Source: Plicaturopsis crispa FD-325 SS-3
Taxonomy: Eukaryota; Basidiomycota; Agaricomycetes; Amylocorticiales; Amylocorticiaceae
DNA: 64,000 bases
Direction of reading: 5' to 3'
Assembly: GCA_000827205.1 (NCBI GenBank)
Contig: KN832566.1
Span: forward strand, 808,905 to 872,904
Shown here piece by piece: positions 10,035 through 23,139 of the stretch; position 1 is the stretch's first letter; the number at the start of each line of letters is the position of its first letter. The position numbers and the translations under genes are program-made. The notes under the pieces are model-generated. The model made no database searches. It saw nothing but the letters and a program-made list of their open reading frames with translations, and was not told the origin of the DNA.

Positions 10035-12434
10035 GGCGACAAGCAACTGGCGAGGCTGCCATTGCAGGTGTAGTACGAATCCACGACACTTGTGCATGCT
10101 AATGATATCAAGGATATAGGCAAATGACCGTGGAGCGTAGAATTTGCGGACTGTCGAGGGACCACAGTGTCTTCAAACTTGAAAGTCTTCGGCGTCTGCA
10201 CCACTGCCACGACGACTACTCGCATGCTGAGCAGCGCCAATATGCAACGCGCATGATGCATGCAGGACATACAAATGACGCCTGTATAGCCTGATTATCT
10301 GCCGCTCTGACTTTGGCGCGCACTGAAACGACAAGGCAGGCGCCCTTAGCTGCGGGACAACAAAATCAGCCAAGTTCGATCTACACTTCCTACGACTCCT
10401 AGCAATCTAGTGCTCATGGATCTATCCACCGTGCTTTTGTGCCAATGCTCGATTCGGAGTCTGCGCGTCTGAGCGGTTCCTTCGGACAAGATCACGTTTC
10501 AAGGGACAGCCTCTCAGCGTTGCTCCGCCCTGGCCCCTGGCCACTGTCGATCAACATAAGTACCTCTGCCGCATCCAGAGTCGACAATGCGATGGACCGG
10601 CCCCCACGGTCTTTCTTCTTGTTGATGCCCACGACACCTAACCGATGGCCTAACCCGTTAATATGTTCCGTTCAGCATGGATTAGACATGAGATCGACCT
10701 ATCTCGCGCCCCCGCTTTTACGACTTTAAACATCCCACCATCTATATTGTGTACACCGATGAAGCTTTACATTCCCGGAGGGATGAGGTATCCGTGCCAG
10801 GAACGGCGTATCAGGAGGTGACGGAAATCTTCTTGCTCTTCTTTCCGAGCTCCTTGTAAAGTTGTACATATTGATGTAACACAAGAACCACAGGAAACAA
10901 GCATGTGTGCAATGCCACCGCGCCTCCTGTGCTCCTTCAAGTTCGACCGCGTTGGCGAAGCGTTTTCCTCGCACCAGCGAGTGAAGATATGGTAGATGCA
11001 CAGGATGTACACTGCGGTCAACGTTGAGTGCATAGCATCTTCGTATCAGAATTGTGGCAGAATGCTCACTCATTCTCAAGTTCGAGTGAGGTAGCCACAA
11101 CCGAATTGCTCCGGTTAGCGCACTTGCTGGCAGCTGCACTCGGAATTTGACTGGATGCGAAGTGAACCGATCTGGGCGCTCTGAAATCAAATTGCGATGT
11201 TGATATCCTGCATACTCGACACTGCGAGGACATCGAGTTTGCTGGGAGAGCATCCTCCAGAGCATGCTCTGGAGCATGCTTCGAATGATCGGCACCGAGA
11301 TCCATGCTCTCGGCAATGTTGCCAACGATCGGGATCCCGCCGTTGACGTAAATCACGTCTTCCGCGTCGTCGCCGACGCGCTCGTCGCGTGGACCAAGTA
11401 TTCTGGGTCTTGCGCAGACGTTGCGCTCTGCGGCCCTTTTGGCAGTGAATGTCACCCTTTGTATTTAAGTCCTAAACTGCGGCAATGTTGTGATGCACCC
11501 CCCGAGGTTGATTCTATTGAGTTGCAGATGACTTATTCACTCAAAAAGACGTGTTACTTTTATGAAAGAGCTCAAATTACAATAGCTGCTAGAGAGTTTG
11601 ATAAGGCATGCCCATGAGCCGTGCTGAGCGCTAAGGGAGGCGGGCAGCGCGTATTGCGCGCGCGAGTCTCGAGGACGGCGATTCGGCTTACGTAATTTGT
11701 TCCAAACTAATTCGCGGCACCGGCATCCACGACAAGGCACTCTTTTTGCTCGCAGACTCAAGCAGTCAGGCCTCAGGTTATTTCCTTAATATAGAGTAAT
11801 ATTTCAAGGGTGCTACCACCCGACGAGCGAGGCAGGGGACGACGGGCAGCGCCGGTGGCACCGGCGTTGAGTAGCAGAAGGAAGCGCGCCATGCGGCACG
11901 GAACTGATGCCGAGATCTCGGCTACCGCGAAACTACCGAAGATAGCCATCAGAGGCCGGAATACGCCGATCCTCCAGAGCATGCTCTGGAGGATGCTCTC
12001 CCAGCGGATTCGATCTCCTGGACACTGCTGTTGCACTCTCACGGACTGGCTTCTGACGATAAAGCCGCCTTAAACCTGAATGTGCATGCAAATGCCAAGT
12101 CAAGGCTCGCGAAACGCGACCAGACAATGGCGCTACAAGAGACTCTTATCGCAGCTGTGGGCGCTAATTTTTCCAAACCTAGTAGGCAGGAAGCAACTTG
12201 AAGGGCCTGGGAAGCGCTCCTCCCCAATAACCGTGTGGTTGTGCCTTATCTTTGCTATACGCTCCGCCTTATCCACATCGAAGCTACTTGATGAAGCTGT
12301 TCAGGGTGGTCCAAGGGCACAGCGAACCGCATTCTGGGCGTACTATGATGGGCGGTGGCAGAGTACACGCATCTATATAGTAACAGGTGTCTTGCATCAC
12401 ACCTTCCACTGCTGCTCCCCTTCTCCCACCCATC
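10035..12434. other. Gene-free 2.4 kb region containing an inverted-repeat element
   Basis: No open frame here shows family motifs, codon character or splice-linked neighbours. The region holds the inverted repeat described separately. Just before the permease gene is a TATA-like tract (ctatatag, about 12373-12380), about 55 bp before its ATG. The rest is undistinguished. Confidence 0.6.
11241..12005. mobile_element. Possible non-autonomous DNA element with 33 bp perfect terminal inverted repeats
   Basis: Positions 11241-11273 and 11973-12005 are exact reverse complements. Both arms begin, reading inward, with gctgggagagcatcctccag. The similarity continues outward imperfectly (gaggacatcgag versus ggagatcgaatcc). 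Inside each arm is a perfect palindrome: 20 bp at 11255-11274 and 26 bp at 11969-11994, sharing the core ccagagcatgctctgg. The enclosed 700 bp has no coding frame with recognisable motifs. I found no clear target-site duplication, so it could also be an inverted pair of a short repeat rather than a transposon. Confidence 0.55.
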
Positions 12435-14460
12435 ATGAGCGACGTCGAGAAAACGAGCCAAGAAGTCGAAAAGGGCGCGCCCGAAGACTATGTCGTTACA
12501 GCGGACTCTGCGTATGTGGCTATAATACTCTCCACAAATATCCTACTAACACTGTGGCTAGGTATCATTTCGATGCCGCTGACCTGGACCGGGTCCAGCG
12601 GCACTTGAAGCAGCGGCACGTTCAGATGTGCGGTTAATTTTCTGGCCCAGAGATCACCATCCATCTCACCGTATTTTGTACAGGATCGCCATTGCCGGGA
12701 CGATAGGCACTGGTCTTTTCCTCGGTTCTGGAGAGGCACTAAGTGGAGCAGGTCCCCTCGGCGCATTGATAGCGTATGCCTTGGTCGGAACGGTAGCCTA
12801 TTCTGCTCTCTGTTCAATAGGTATGCACATTCCTCCCCCGCTGATGATTTATACGCCTCAACGACCCGCCCTCAGGCGAGATGACCACGCATGCTCCCAT
12901 TTCCGGGACGTTTCCCCATTTCGCTGCTAGATGGGTGGATCCCGCCCTTGGTTTCGCCGTCGGGTGGAATTATTTCTACAACAACGCGTTAGTACTTTAT
13001 GTCCTAACCATCGAGCCAAAGCCTTATAACAATCAATCTCCAGCATCACCGTTCCCGTTGAAGTCACGGCGGCTGGAATCCTTCTCACATTCTGGGACCA
13101 GAACCTGAACCACCAGGTCATCTACACAACTGTCATCCTCGTCGGCATCGTTGGAATCAACATATTCGGTGTCCGATATTTCGGAGAATGTGAGTAGATA
13201 GCATCCGTAACACGCACCTCGAGCGACGATACTAACGAAGCGCATCTCAGCCGAGTTCGCTTTTTCCATCATCAAGCTAACGATGATCACTGGTCTCATT
13301 CTTGTCGGCCTCATCATCGACCTTGGTGGAGGCCCAAACCACCACCGCCTTGGTTTCCAGTACTGGAAGAACCCTGGAGCTATTGCTGGCAGCGGATTGG
13401 AGCCTAATCACATCGGACTCGACCGTTTTCTCGGTATAGTCTCGGTGCTTGTGCAAGCCGCGTTCTCTTTCCAGGGAATGGAGCTTGTTGCTATCGCCGC
13501 CTCCGAGACTGAGAGCCCCCGCCGCAATATCGCCAAGGCTGTCCGTCGCGTATTCTTCCGGATCGTCGTCTTCTACATCCTAGGCCTCCTCATTACAGGA
13601 ATGGTCGTCCCATACAACGACCCACTGTTGCTGCAGGAGGCCGTCAATGCTGCACAGTCACCGTATGTTATCGCCATGACCAACGCCGGCATCAAGGTCC
13701 TACCCCACATTATCAACGCCGGCATATTCACCAGCGCGTTTTCGGCCGGTAGCTCCTACCTATTCTGCTCCTCGCGTATCCTATACGGATTGGCCCTTCG
13801 TGGCCAGGCTCCCAAGTTCTTGACATATTGCACGAAGAACGGTCTTCCACTCGCCGCTGTTGTCGTGTCGGGCCTGTTTTCGCTGCTTGCGTACATGAAC
13901 ACGTCAAGCGGTGCGGCGACGGTTTTCAACTGGCTCGTTTCGCTCACGACTGTCGGTGGATTCTTCTCGTGGTGCTCAATCAACATCACCTACGTTTTCT
14001 TCTGTGAGAGGTTTCTTTCACGCTCCATCTTTTTTCTCGCTGACGGTGTGTTGTTTTGTAGACCGTGGAATGAAGGCTCAGGGCTTCGACCGCACGAAAC
14101 TCGCATACAGCAATAGGCTGCAGCCATATCTCTCTTACTGGGGCATCTTCTGGACCACCCTGTTCATCCTCATCAATGGCTTCGAGGTATTCTGGGACTT
14201 CAACGCAGCAGGCTTCATCACGTCGTATGTCAACATCCCAATATTTTTCGGGCTCTACTTCGGATGGAAATTCTACAAAAAGACGAAGATCTGGAAGACG
14301 TCGCAGATGGACTTCGTTACGGTGCGTTCTTCGTCTGCGTCCATTCTTTGCTCTTCTAAATAATCTATCTGTCCAGGGTATCCCCTCCGTAGAGGAGACC
14401 GAGCTACCAGAGGTACCTCCCGTAACGATACCACAGAAGATTGCTGCGATACTTTTTTAA
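12435..14460 (+). CDS. Amino-acid permease, fungal YAT/APC family
   Basis: Plasma-membrane proton symporter for amino acids. Eight exons (12435-12511, 12562-12627, 12684-12820, 12876-12987, 13044-13189, 13251-14003, 14062-14321, 14377-14460) give 544 residues. The family signature starts with RHVQMIAIAGTIGTGLFLGSG at TM1, then SIGEMTTHAPISG (TM3 entry), FAVGWNYFYNN, FQGMELVAIAASETESPRR in the middle, and SAGSSYLFCSSRILYGLA. The Gln-Gly-Glu-Leu arrangement around GMELV fits broad-specificity amino-acid permeases. The cytosolic N-terminus has acidic and Lys residues suitable for ubiquitin-dependent turnover. Twelve membrane segments are expected; I did not place each. Substrate preference cannot be read from the sequence. 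Confidence 0.92.
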
Positions 14461-14870
14461 TTTGTGTTCCGCTCTGGAGTCTACATTCCTTGCAGACGTT
14501 TTACGAGCCCTCTTGGTGATATGATGTAGTGAGTAGGGGTGTATATTCCTCTCTTTGTACCCGTTGGTACGCGTTCATGGACGTCTTTGTCCTGCCTTAC
14601 CCAGTAGCATACTTGTAATCCATGTCACCCGCTGAACGTTAACGTTGAATTATTCGAGTACTTACTACCAGCGCTTCGAAGCGTCGTAAGTGCATTAGCA
14701 GAGCGAAATGCAGGACCCCTGTCACCCCGATCCAATTTCTTACCACCATACTTAACCTGATTCGAGGATTCGATTCATTCGAAGGTCAAGTTCAAACTTC
14801 AGATTCACGGTGACTACTGCACGCCGGCCTGAGGCGATTGTGCCTCCGCATCCTTCAAACCCCACAAATT
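14461..14870. other. Intergenic, permease 3' end to methyltransferase 5' end
   Basis: 410 bp between two tandem plus-strand genes. No TATA box, RNA gene or repeat was recognised. Confidence 0.4.
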
Positions 14871-16454
14871 ATGCAGGACAAAGACGCACCAGTATTAGCG
14901 TCAGGATCGCAGAATCAACGAAAACAGACGTCATCTGTTCATGAGATCAACGCGGAAAAGCCACCCTTTGGCTCGCGGTACGTCCGTTTCTAGCGTGTTC
15001 GGTCCTAAATCGATACCTCTCACACATATTGCGGTGTGCATTAGGTTCTTGACTGACGAGGACGCTGTGTGGAGTCAGAACGCTTGGGATCATGTTCCAC
15101 CACCGGACGATCAAGCCGACACGATTGCTGCGTCTTTGGAGCGGCAGCGAATCGCCCCCGTTCCGGAGGACGAGAAGGCAAAATATAACGAAAAACCTGC
15201 TAAACACTGGTCTGTGACACGGGATGCATTTATTTTTGTTCGTGTCGCTCACTTCCTCATCGCAGGGATAATTTCTACAAGATGAATTCCGCCAATTTTT
15301 TCCGCAACAGGAAGTGGTGAGCGCATTCACGGTTGCGCCAACGCCGTTCTGCTATCCGACTGAATTTGACGGTACAGGCTTCACCTTGAATTTCCAGAGC
15401 TGCTGGAAGCCGCTAAGGCAGATGTGCGCAAACACTACAATCAATGGGAAGTTGACCGCAACTGTATCTATTAGGCAGGACCCATGACTATCGCCGAGAT
15501 AGGCTGTGGTAAGATATCATGACACATATAATGGAGTCACTGCGCTGAAAAAAGCTGGTCTCAGGCGCTGGAAACGCGGTTTTCCCTCTCTTATCCGCGA
15601 ACCAAAACCCTCATCTCACGCTTCGTGCATACGACTACTCGAACCACGCCGTAAAATTAGTACAGGCACGCATTTTCTGACATCCCAGCCGACGAAAGCT
15701 TACTGATTGCCTAGAACAACGAGCTGTACACATCTCCTCCTACGGGGAAGATCCACGCGGCCGTATGGGATTTATCCTCCCCCGACATGCTCCCTCCGGG
15801 CGTAGATCCTGGCAGTGTCGATATAATCGTCCTGGTATTCGTAATGAGTGCGCTCCACCCGGATGAATGGGGCCGTGCCATCTCCAACCTCCACAAAGTG
15901 CGCTGCCCCGCCAGCCTCCAGTAATGATATTCACCGATTCAGCATCCGTGTGTCGGTAGATGCTAAAACCCGGCGGACTAGTGCTGTTCCGCGATTATGG
16001 ACGCCACGATCTTACACAGCTTCGATTCAAGGCCGGGCGCTTGCTCGACGACAATTTCTATATCCGTGGTGACAAGACGCGCGTGTATTTTTTCGACCTT
16101 GGTACGCGGCATCTTTTGGGCGGAACGAATATTGCTAATTGATGTTTTCTAGACGAACTATCCCTGCTATTCACCGGATCTGTTGTTCCTTCGACACAGA
16201 AGACCACGGATGAAACAGAAGTCCTGCAAGAAACAGAGAAAGACCTCACGGCGACACATGAGGAAACGGCTCATCATCGTAGCGGTCTTTCTCCCCATCC
16301 CAATCTTCTTGCACCACTTGCGGGCTGTCCTCCTCAACCGCTATTTTCTATCGAACAGCTTGGCGTTGACAGACGACTGCTCGTCAATCGTAAACGGCAG
16401 CTAAAGATGTATCGCGTATGGATGCAAGGAAAATTCCGGAGATTAGACTCGTAA
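14871..16454 (+). CDS. tRNA N3-methylcytidine methyltransferase, METTL2/TRM140 family
   Basis: SAM-dependent enzyme that makes m3C at position 32 of certain tRNAs. Exons 14871-14977, 15045-15209, 15266-15316, 15378-15423, 15475-15508, 15565-15665, 15715-15897, 15960-16101 and 16153-16454 give 376 residues. Family blocks are [40 protein letters not shown], the SAM motif AEIGCGAGN, the acidic motif YDYSNHAV, and [16 protein letters not shown] with YFFDLDEL. The sixth intron reads best with a GC donor (CAG|gcacgc at 15666), which keeps AVKLVQNNELY. A GT donor six bases earlier is possible and would remove Val-Gln. A Ser/Thr/Glu-rich insertion near residue 300 is lineage-specific. There is no actin-binding fusion as in S. 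cerevisiae. Confidence 0.9.
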
Positions 16455-16829
16455 CTCTCTGAATCTTGCGTATTTATTGCGACTCGCTGTAATCTGTACT
16501 CTAGCTATGTACCGACCACAGCTTTCTCGCGTTGCTGAAACGTGAAATATGCAGTGACCAGTTGCACGTTACAGCAGCTGCGGCATCAATACTTAGACAC
16601 GGGGTCCTGACTTTCGGCTCTGGAACGCAATCCGATCCGCATATTGGATCCTCTTCGCCGCAGGTCTGTGTCGGACTCTTCAACTCTCTCCGGTTGCTGG
16701 CGACGTCCGCACTGTCTCTCTTTCCTCAAGCACTTCCAACAGCACGCAGCTCTCTATCTAGACCGGTCTGGCTATCTGCATATACTAGACGGCAGAGTTC
16801 TGCCCGAAGCGCCTCTAGTCTCGCTCAGC
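16455..16829. promoter_or_regulatory. Upstream region of the Rho-GEF gene
   Basis: 375 bp between the methyltransferase stop and the GEF start. The GEF reading frame stays open back to an ATG at 16644, so a longer N-terminus is possible. The added residues show no motif, and the ATG at 16830 begins the well-behaved frame. Confidence 0.4.
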
Positions 16830-19800
16830 ATGTCTACCACTACGTCCATGCGACCCCCTGGAGAGGAGGACTTGCAGAAGCTGTACAACGATGTTCTGGC
16901 GGGATTTGGAGAGGAACCGTCCAGCACAGACCAATCTTCGATACGGACCTCGAACGAACGCGACCTATATTCGCTGTATAGCTCGTATGCGGCAGGAGAG
17001 GACGAGGAGAGCCTGAAGTCATCGCAAGTAAAGAACCACGTATCCCCGTCTCCAACATCTGCTAGTGAGTAAATTGAATCTAGAGAGGTCTATGTCTGCT
17101 TAACGAGATGTATGTGTAGCGACGCCGTATGCGACTTCGCCTCGCGATCGACCCCTGCCGGATCCAAGGGACTCCCCCACCCAAATGTCTGGACGCCCGC
17201 GTCGACTTCCACCACTTCCTGGTACTGCTGCCTCTCCCACTTCAGCGACGAGTATGACAATGCCGGAACCACATCCCCATCCGTACAAGCACGATAGTGC
17301 GGACTCGTATGTGTTCCAGACTGATTCCTCAGATTTGCGTAGGAAGGTAACCTCAGGTAGCATTAGCAATCGCCGTCTACCTAGTCCACTCCCAAACGGC
17401 TCCCAGAACGGAAATTCGTATGCTGCGCCACCTGTAGGAAGAGCTCCTCCTCCGCGGAATGGCCTCCCTTCTAGCGTCCGGCCCGCTTACAACTCTCAGA
17501 GTACTGCGCGATCCACAAGAACCGACTCGTCCTCAATTTCTGGAAACGCTAGCGATACTAACTCGCCCTATAACCCCATGCTTGCACCGTCGTTATACGA
17601 GTCCAATGCCGCTGCTTCACGAGAAACCTTCGACAGTGTTAATCCTGAAATAGCTAGCCCGTCGTCCTCGAGACCAGCTGGAGCGTCTGCCCCAAAAATT
17701 CCTGGATACGATGCACGGAATGAGGGAACATTTGCAGACTTCTCTTCGAACGGGTTTCCTTCGCCCTCTACTAGCGGATTCTACTCGCAGGATGGTGGTT
17801 CCGTCAGTGGCGACCATTCGTCCCGATTTGTTCCTCGCGGGTCCTCGTACCGTGCCATGGATACAGCTCGTCCGAAGACAGCGCAGCAGCCCTCCGCATC
17901 GTCCCTTGTCTCCAACGGCAGTCTGGGCGCCTATGGCAATCACACGAGAGGCCAGTCTGAATCGACACACCGGCCAACGACAGGGAATTCCTGTTAGTTC
18001 TTCTACTCCCTATGATGGCGAGAGTGCTAATAGGGCATTGCAGTTGTAGCAGATCCTCGACTAGACCGTACGATATCGGCTACTTCGACGACGTCTTCAC
18101 AGTCTCCAGGGACAAACCATCCACCATCGACAATTAACACGACCTATGAAGACTCTTTCTCTCTCGGCCGTCCTTCGACGACTACATCTGTGACCCGCGG
18201 AAACTCAGCACGTACGACCAGCTCGGACGGCTTGTATGCCACGGATTCCTATTTCGCAGCGTCTGCTACTGTAGTTCCCCCCGTTCCTCCTCAAGCTTAT
18301 CCCGCAGATCGCAAAGTCAACCCGTACACGGCAGAAGCCTCCGGCTCGCGTCCAGAGAAATCTGGTCTGGAGGCGTTCACCGCTGTCAAGGGACCGTTAG
18401 CGTTGCATGATGGTCTAGAGACCTACGACGAGTATGACGACTGGGATGGCGAATATTCAGAGCCCGGGGACGACGATTTTGCGAACTTCTCTCTCTTATC
18501 CCACATTGCGATGCGTTTGCGCGACAAGATCCCCCGTGGGACCCATGTCAAAGGCAGCATCCCCTACCCACGAGCCTTCACTGGAAAAGACATAGTGGTA
18601 GGTTCATATCTGATTCCTACACTCGCCGGCATCCTCTTACAGAACACCTGTTTTTGTAGTCCACGATCCAGTCTCTAATTCAACGGGACCTCTTGATAAA
18701 TCACAATGTCTCTACTAATGATCGGCGGGTCGCCCTACAAGTTGCTCGCAGTCTTCAAAGCCAACTCTTTTTCTACGAAGTCGAGTGGGGTGGACGCGTC
18801 TTACAGGATGGCGTAGAAGATGTCTACATGTTTTTGGACGACCAGGAAGGGGGTTCCGAGATGCATCCACCAGAGCGGGAGGAACTTCCCACGGGGGTCA
18901 TCACTGCTTTGACAAAATGCTACTCTCCCAGCTGTGGTGAAGGTCAACCGTGCTTTTCGTATGCATGCCCTCTACGGGTGAGTGTCATTTCTTATCATTT
19001 TGACTTGGTATCTCATCCAAATGGATCCGGATAACAGGGAGCGCCTATCGTTAGCGCGCCAGCTCCAGCAGAGAAAGAACAAGCGCGAGACGCTGTACGT
19101 GTCGAATTATTCCTTCTCTCACGACATCAGCGTTGAATCTCCATATCTGTGTAGAAGAAGGGGTTGGGCGACCACATTCCCAAGGAGGTTCTAGACAGAT
19201 TGCCTCCGAGCGAAATACGTCGCCAAACGTTAGTTGCGTAAAAGTATGCTCTGATATAGTCCGCTCACCCTCGTCTTCTAGGATTATCCACAAGGTGATC
19301 AGTAAGGAAGAAGACTACGTCGAGGACCTGGACACTGTAGAAGCGGTTAGTAACGTTCTCTTGCACTCAGGGCAGCCCATAATAATGCCATACCAGCTCT
19401 TCATCAAACCCCTGCGAACGTCCAATGTTATCAGGCCAGCCGTCGTGGACGACTTCATCGACGAAGTCTTCGGAAATATTCTGGACCTTCGACAATGCAA
19501 CCGGAATCTGCTTGAAGAGCTTTACGTGCGACAAAGGGAACAGTTCCCCGTCATCCAGCGGATCGGTGATGTGTTCTTGGAGGCCGCCACGCAGTTTCGA
19601 CTGGCCTACCCTCTATACCTTGGCCATCTTCCACTCGCTGAAAAGCGGCTGAAGGACGAGATCGAGGAGAATGGCGAGTTCAGGCTCTTCCTCGAGGTTC
19701 GTAACGGCCCTTTGCGTGGCAGCCACAATTCTCATATTTTTTGCCCGCGTTTAGGAGAACTACCGTAAGATGGCGAAAAACCAGCAGTCCCGGTGCTTGA

Positions 19801-22800
19801 ACCTAAAGCATTTCTTGACACGGCCCACTGAGCACTTGCAGAAATACCCGGTCCTCCTCGATGCGATTCTGCATGAAACCGACGAGGAAAACGCCGACAC
19901 AGATTATCTGAGCGAGGCTACACAGGCTATCAAGAACCTGCAAACCATCGCTCAATTGCGAACATTCCAAACAGCCATGGGCAGAGGACCTACAGGGAAT
20001 TGGGAGTGGCATGATCTACTGTCGAAGGAGGAACGACAAGCCATGGTAAAGCAGGAAGCCAAACGACAATCGTATGTTCGGTATCTCGTTTTCATGTCTC
20101 GCTGTTCTTGACCCACGCATTCAGGATCATTTTCGAGCTTATCAAGGGTGAAATGATGTATGTAAAGGATTTGGAAGCCATCGACACCGTAAGTGCATTA
20201 GTTAAGCTTTTCGATAGCCATAGCCGTTTACACTTTCTTCGCCTTCTTCCAGATGTACGTGCAGCAACTGCGCGACATAGATCCTCCGATTATCCCGCGG
20301 GACCGCTTAGAATCGTTCATTCGTGACGTCTTCCACAACTTCATGGATATTCATGCACATCATCGCAGACTCCTGGAGACATTCTTTGAGATACAACGAG
20401 AGGAGCATCCAACAATCAGGAGCGTCATTGCGCCTCTGTTTGATGCCGCGCTCAACTTCAGGGAGGCTTACATGGAATATGTGCCGAATTACCCCATTGC
20501 TGCATACCGGATAGAGGACGAGATGGGGAATAACCCTGCGTTTAGGCAATTCGCCGAGGTGAGTATAGGAGTCGCTGCCGTCCTCGCTGCCCGCCGTATT
20601 CACGAAACATCTGCTAGGACTGTCAACGACATCCAGACGCTAATCGTAAGCCAATGAAAGATTTCGTCGTCCGACCTATTCCCCGGCTACTGCGATATCA
20701 ACTATTGCTGAAGGCTATGCTGGACGAGACCCCTCCCGGGCATGAGGATATTGATGCCATACCACAGGTGCTAGACGTTCTTGCATCCCTTGGCAAGGAG
20801 ACACAACCAGGTGTTACATCGTCCGAGCAGAAGGTAGAGCTGTGGCGATACAACTCTAACCTAGTGTTCAAACCGGGCGAAGCTATTGTAAGGTGACCTA
20901 TATCTCTTCGTTGCGCCTAGTTAACACCACTTTCAAGGATATGGATCTATTGGACGAGAACCGCTCCTTAATTCACACCGGGAAATTCCTTCGCCAACCA
21001 GATACCGGCTTTGAATGGAATGGATGGACCGAGTTGTCTGTGATCCTTTTCGATAATTATCGTACGTCCTTTTCTTATGCGACTTCTACGAAGAGAGGCT
21101 AATTTTACATGCAGTGGTCATCGCCAAAGCAAAGGAACGCGATGGTCTCACGAAATATCATGTCAATCGTAGGGTGAGTCAAGCAGTACCACGAGTGTCG
21201 AAAAATGTCTGATGCCCGTCGATAGCCCATACCGCTGGATCTGTTGACGCTTGCCAATTTCAGCGACCCTCCTACCATCCGAAATACTGGTATCCAGCGT
21301 ATCCTGCGCGGTGGTGAGCGGGTTGACTCCGCTGGTCCCGCTCCCCAGATGAGCGCCACGACTCCCGACTCATCGGGGGATTCTCGCGCTGTGTACCCTT
21401 GCACAATCCATCACAACGGGCGACTTGGAGGGCTTTACACCATGTACACTGACAGTGCACAGGCTCGTGCAGAGTGGAAACAGAAGTTGGAAGAGGCGAT
21501 TGGGCTACGCAAAGCTGTACAGGAGAACAACAAGGTGTTCGAGATCGAGACTCTGAGCACCGATACATTCCTGGTACCTTCTATGCTCGCTGGTGCTGCG
21601 ACTCCTTCGTGGAATTCGGAGAATTCTTACACTGGCAAAGTCACCTGCTCTGTGCCCTTCAGTATGTCTTCTCGTTTTGCTTCATGTGCCATATCTTACG
21701 TCGTGGCTGTAGATACCTCGGATGGGCGAGGTCTTGTCGCTATTGGGTGTGCCGAGGGTGTTTGGATCGGGTTTCGACATGACTCTCGATGTAAGTGGCG
21801 TATTGTGCCATTCGTCACCCTCGATGCTTATCTTCCTTGGTAGCTATGCGCCGCGTCCTACATCTCAAAATGGTCACACAATGTGCTATGCTTGCAGACT
21901 TCGGCATTTTCCTCGTGCTGGCGGACAAGGTGAATAATGTTGCTTCGCCTGTGCTTCATCATATCTGATCAGTCTTGCACAGTCCTTATTTGCGTATCAC
22001 ATCGAAGCACTGGTGCCTTCGGCGCCCCAGGGTCAACATAACAACAACCAACCGCAAAAACTCAACGGCACCAAGGACGTTCACTTCTTCAGCGTGGGCA
22101 ATCTTCATGGACGCACGCTTGTCATATACATGAAGAAGAAGGGTCTCGATAGTGTCTTCCGTGTTTTGGAACCCGTGATGGATAAAATTGTCGAGAAAAC
22201 AAAGGCTCCTGTGTCCATCGGGTCGCGCCTCGGATTCCGCACTCCCCGGTCGGAATGGTTCAGGGTCTACAGGGTATGGTTGCATCACGATCTTACATTG
22301 TTTCATTGACTGAATCCCCCTTCATAGGACTTTTTCTTGCCGTCGGAATCGTTTGATCTAGTGTTCCTGAAAGCAAAGATAGCCATTCTTTGCACCAAGG
22401 GCTTTGAGATTATGGATCTGACAGAGTACGCTAATTGCACATCGTCAATGTTTGCCAGTGCTGACTCCAATGTTTAGCTTCAAGTCGGTGACCATACCCT
22501 TACGAGATGACCCACGACTGGAAAAACTTGCGAAACGATGTGAGGCGTGTCGGCCGAAGGGGATGTTCCGATCCAACGACGAGGAGTTTTTACTCTGCTA
22601 CGACGGTCAGTCGGCTACATGCTTTGATAATCTCTACTCACATCGTTCTTTCAGAATTCGGTCTTTACGTTGATAAGCATGGTGATCCAAGTCGTTCATT
22701 TGGGACTATAGAATGGGAGGGCACCGCAGAAAGTGTGGCTCTCCATGGAAAATACGTTCTGCTGTTCGACTCGCGCTTCATCGAAATTCGGCATGTGGAG

Positions 22801-23139
22801 ACTGGCCGTCTCGCGCAGATCATTCCTGGGAACGATGTACGTTGCCTGTGGGATGGCGGAGGGCCCGATACGAACCCTCTTGGTAGCCCCGGCGGCTGGA
22901 CGGACGGCATGTCGCAGGAGCCTCGCGTACATGGCGTCACGAACGTCACGGATGCCCCGCAAACAGGTCCCAACAGGGCAGCTCGAGCTGTGACGCAACA
23001 TGTCTTTGAATTGGTCCCTACGATTCCTTTATACCTTCCCGAGTCGCTCGCATCACCGTCCGCCGCCAACTATTACCCGCAGTCGTCCTCTCCACCCCAT
23101 TCTCCCCGACTCAATGCGGCCTCGTCCTGGAGGAGATGA
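16830..23139 (+). CDS. Rho1 guanine-nucleotide exchange factor with DEP, tandem DH, PH and CNH domains
   Basis: Cytosolic regulator that activates Rho1 for cell-wall integrity and polarity; related to yeast ROM2 and fission-yeast Rgf1. Twenty-one exons close in phase and give about 1738 residues. Residues 1-500 are Ser/Pro-rich and disordered. A DEP domain follows (LSHIAMRLRDKIP, QSLFFYEVEWG region, about 530-640). DH1 (about 700-900) runs from RRQTIIHKVISKEEDYVEDL to FLTRPTEHLQKYPVLLDAIL. DH2 (about 930-1140) runs from KRQSIIFELIKGEMMYVKDL to RPIPRLLRYQLLLKAML. PH (about 1145-1350) includes LIHTGKFLRQPD and RRPIPLDLLTLANF. CNH (about 1350-1700) includes VTCSVPF, LVAIGCAEGVWIGF and VRHVETGRLAQIIPG. 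Last exons: 21226-21661, 21713-21790, 21844-21929, 21983-22273, 22328-22425, 22478-22605, 22655-23139. Confidence 0.92.

Noticed and set aside
10726-11455. Minus-strand open frames of 130-200 codons in the 10-12 kb gap
   Set aside because: No family motif, no splice partners and no codon character distinguish them from chance.
16644-16829. Earlier in-frame start for the Rho-GEF
   Set aside because: The extra residues have no motif, and 16830 is a reasonable start; only transcript data could decide.
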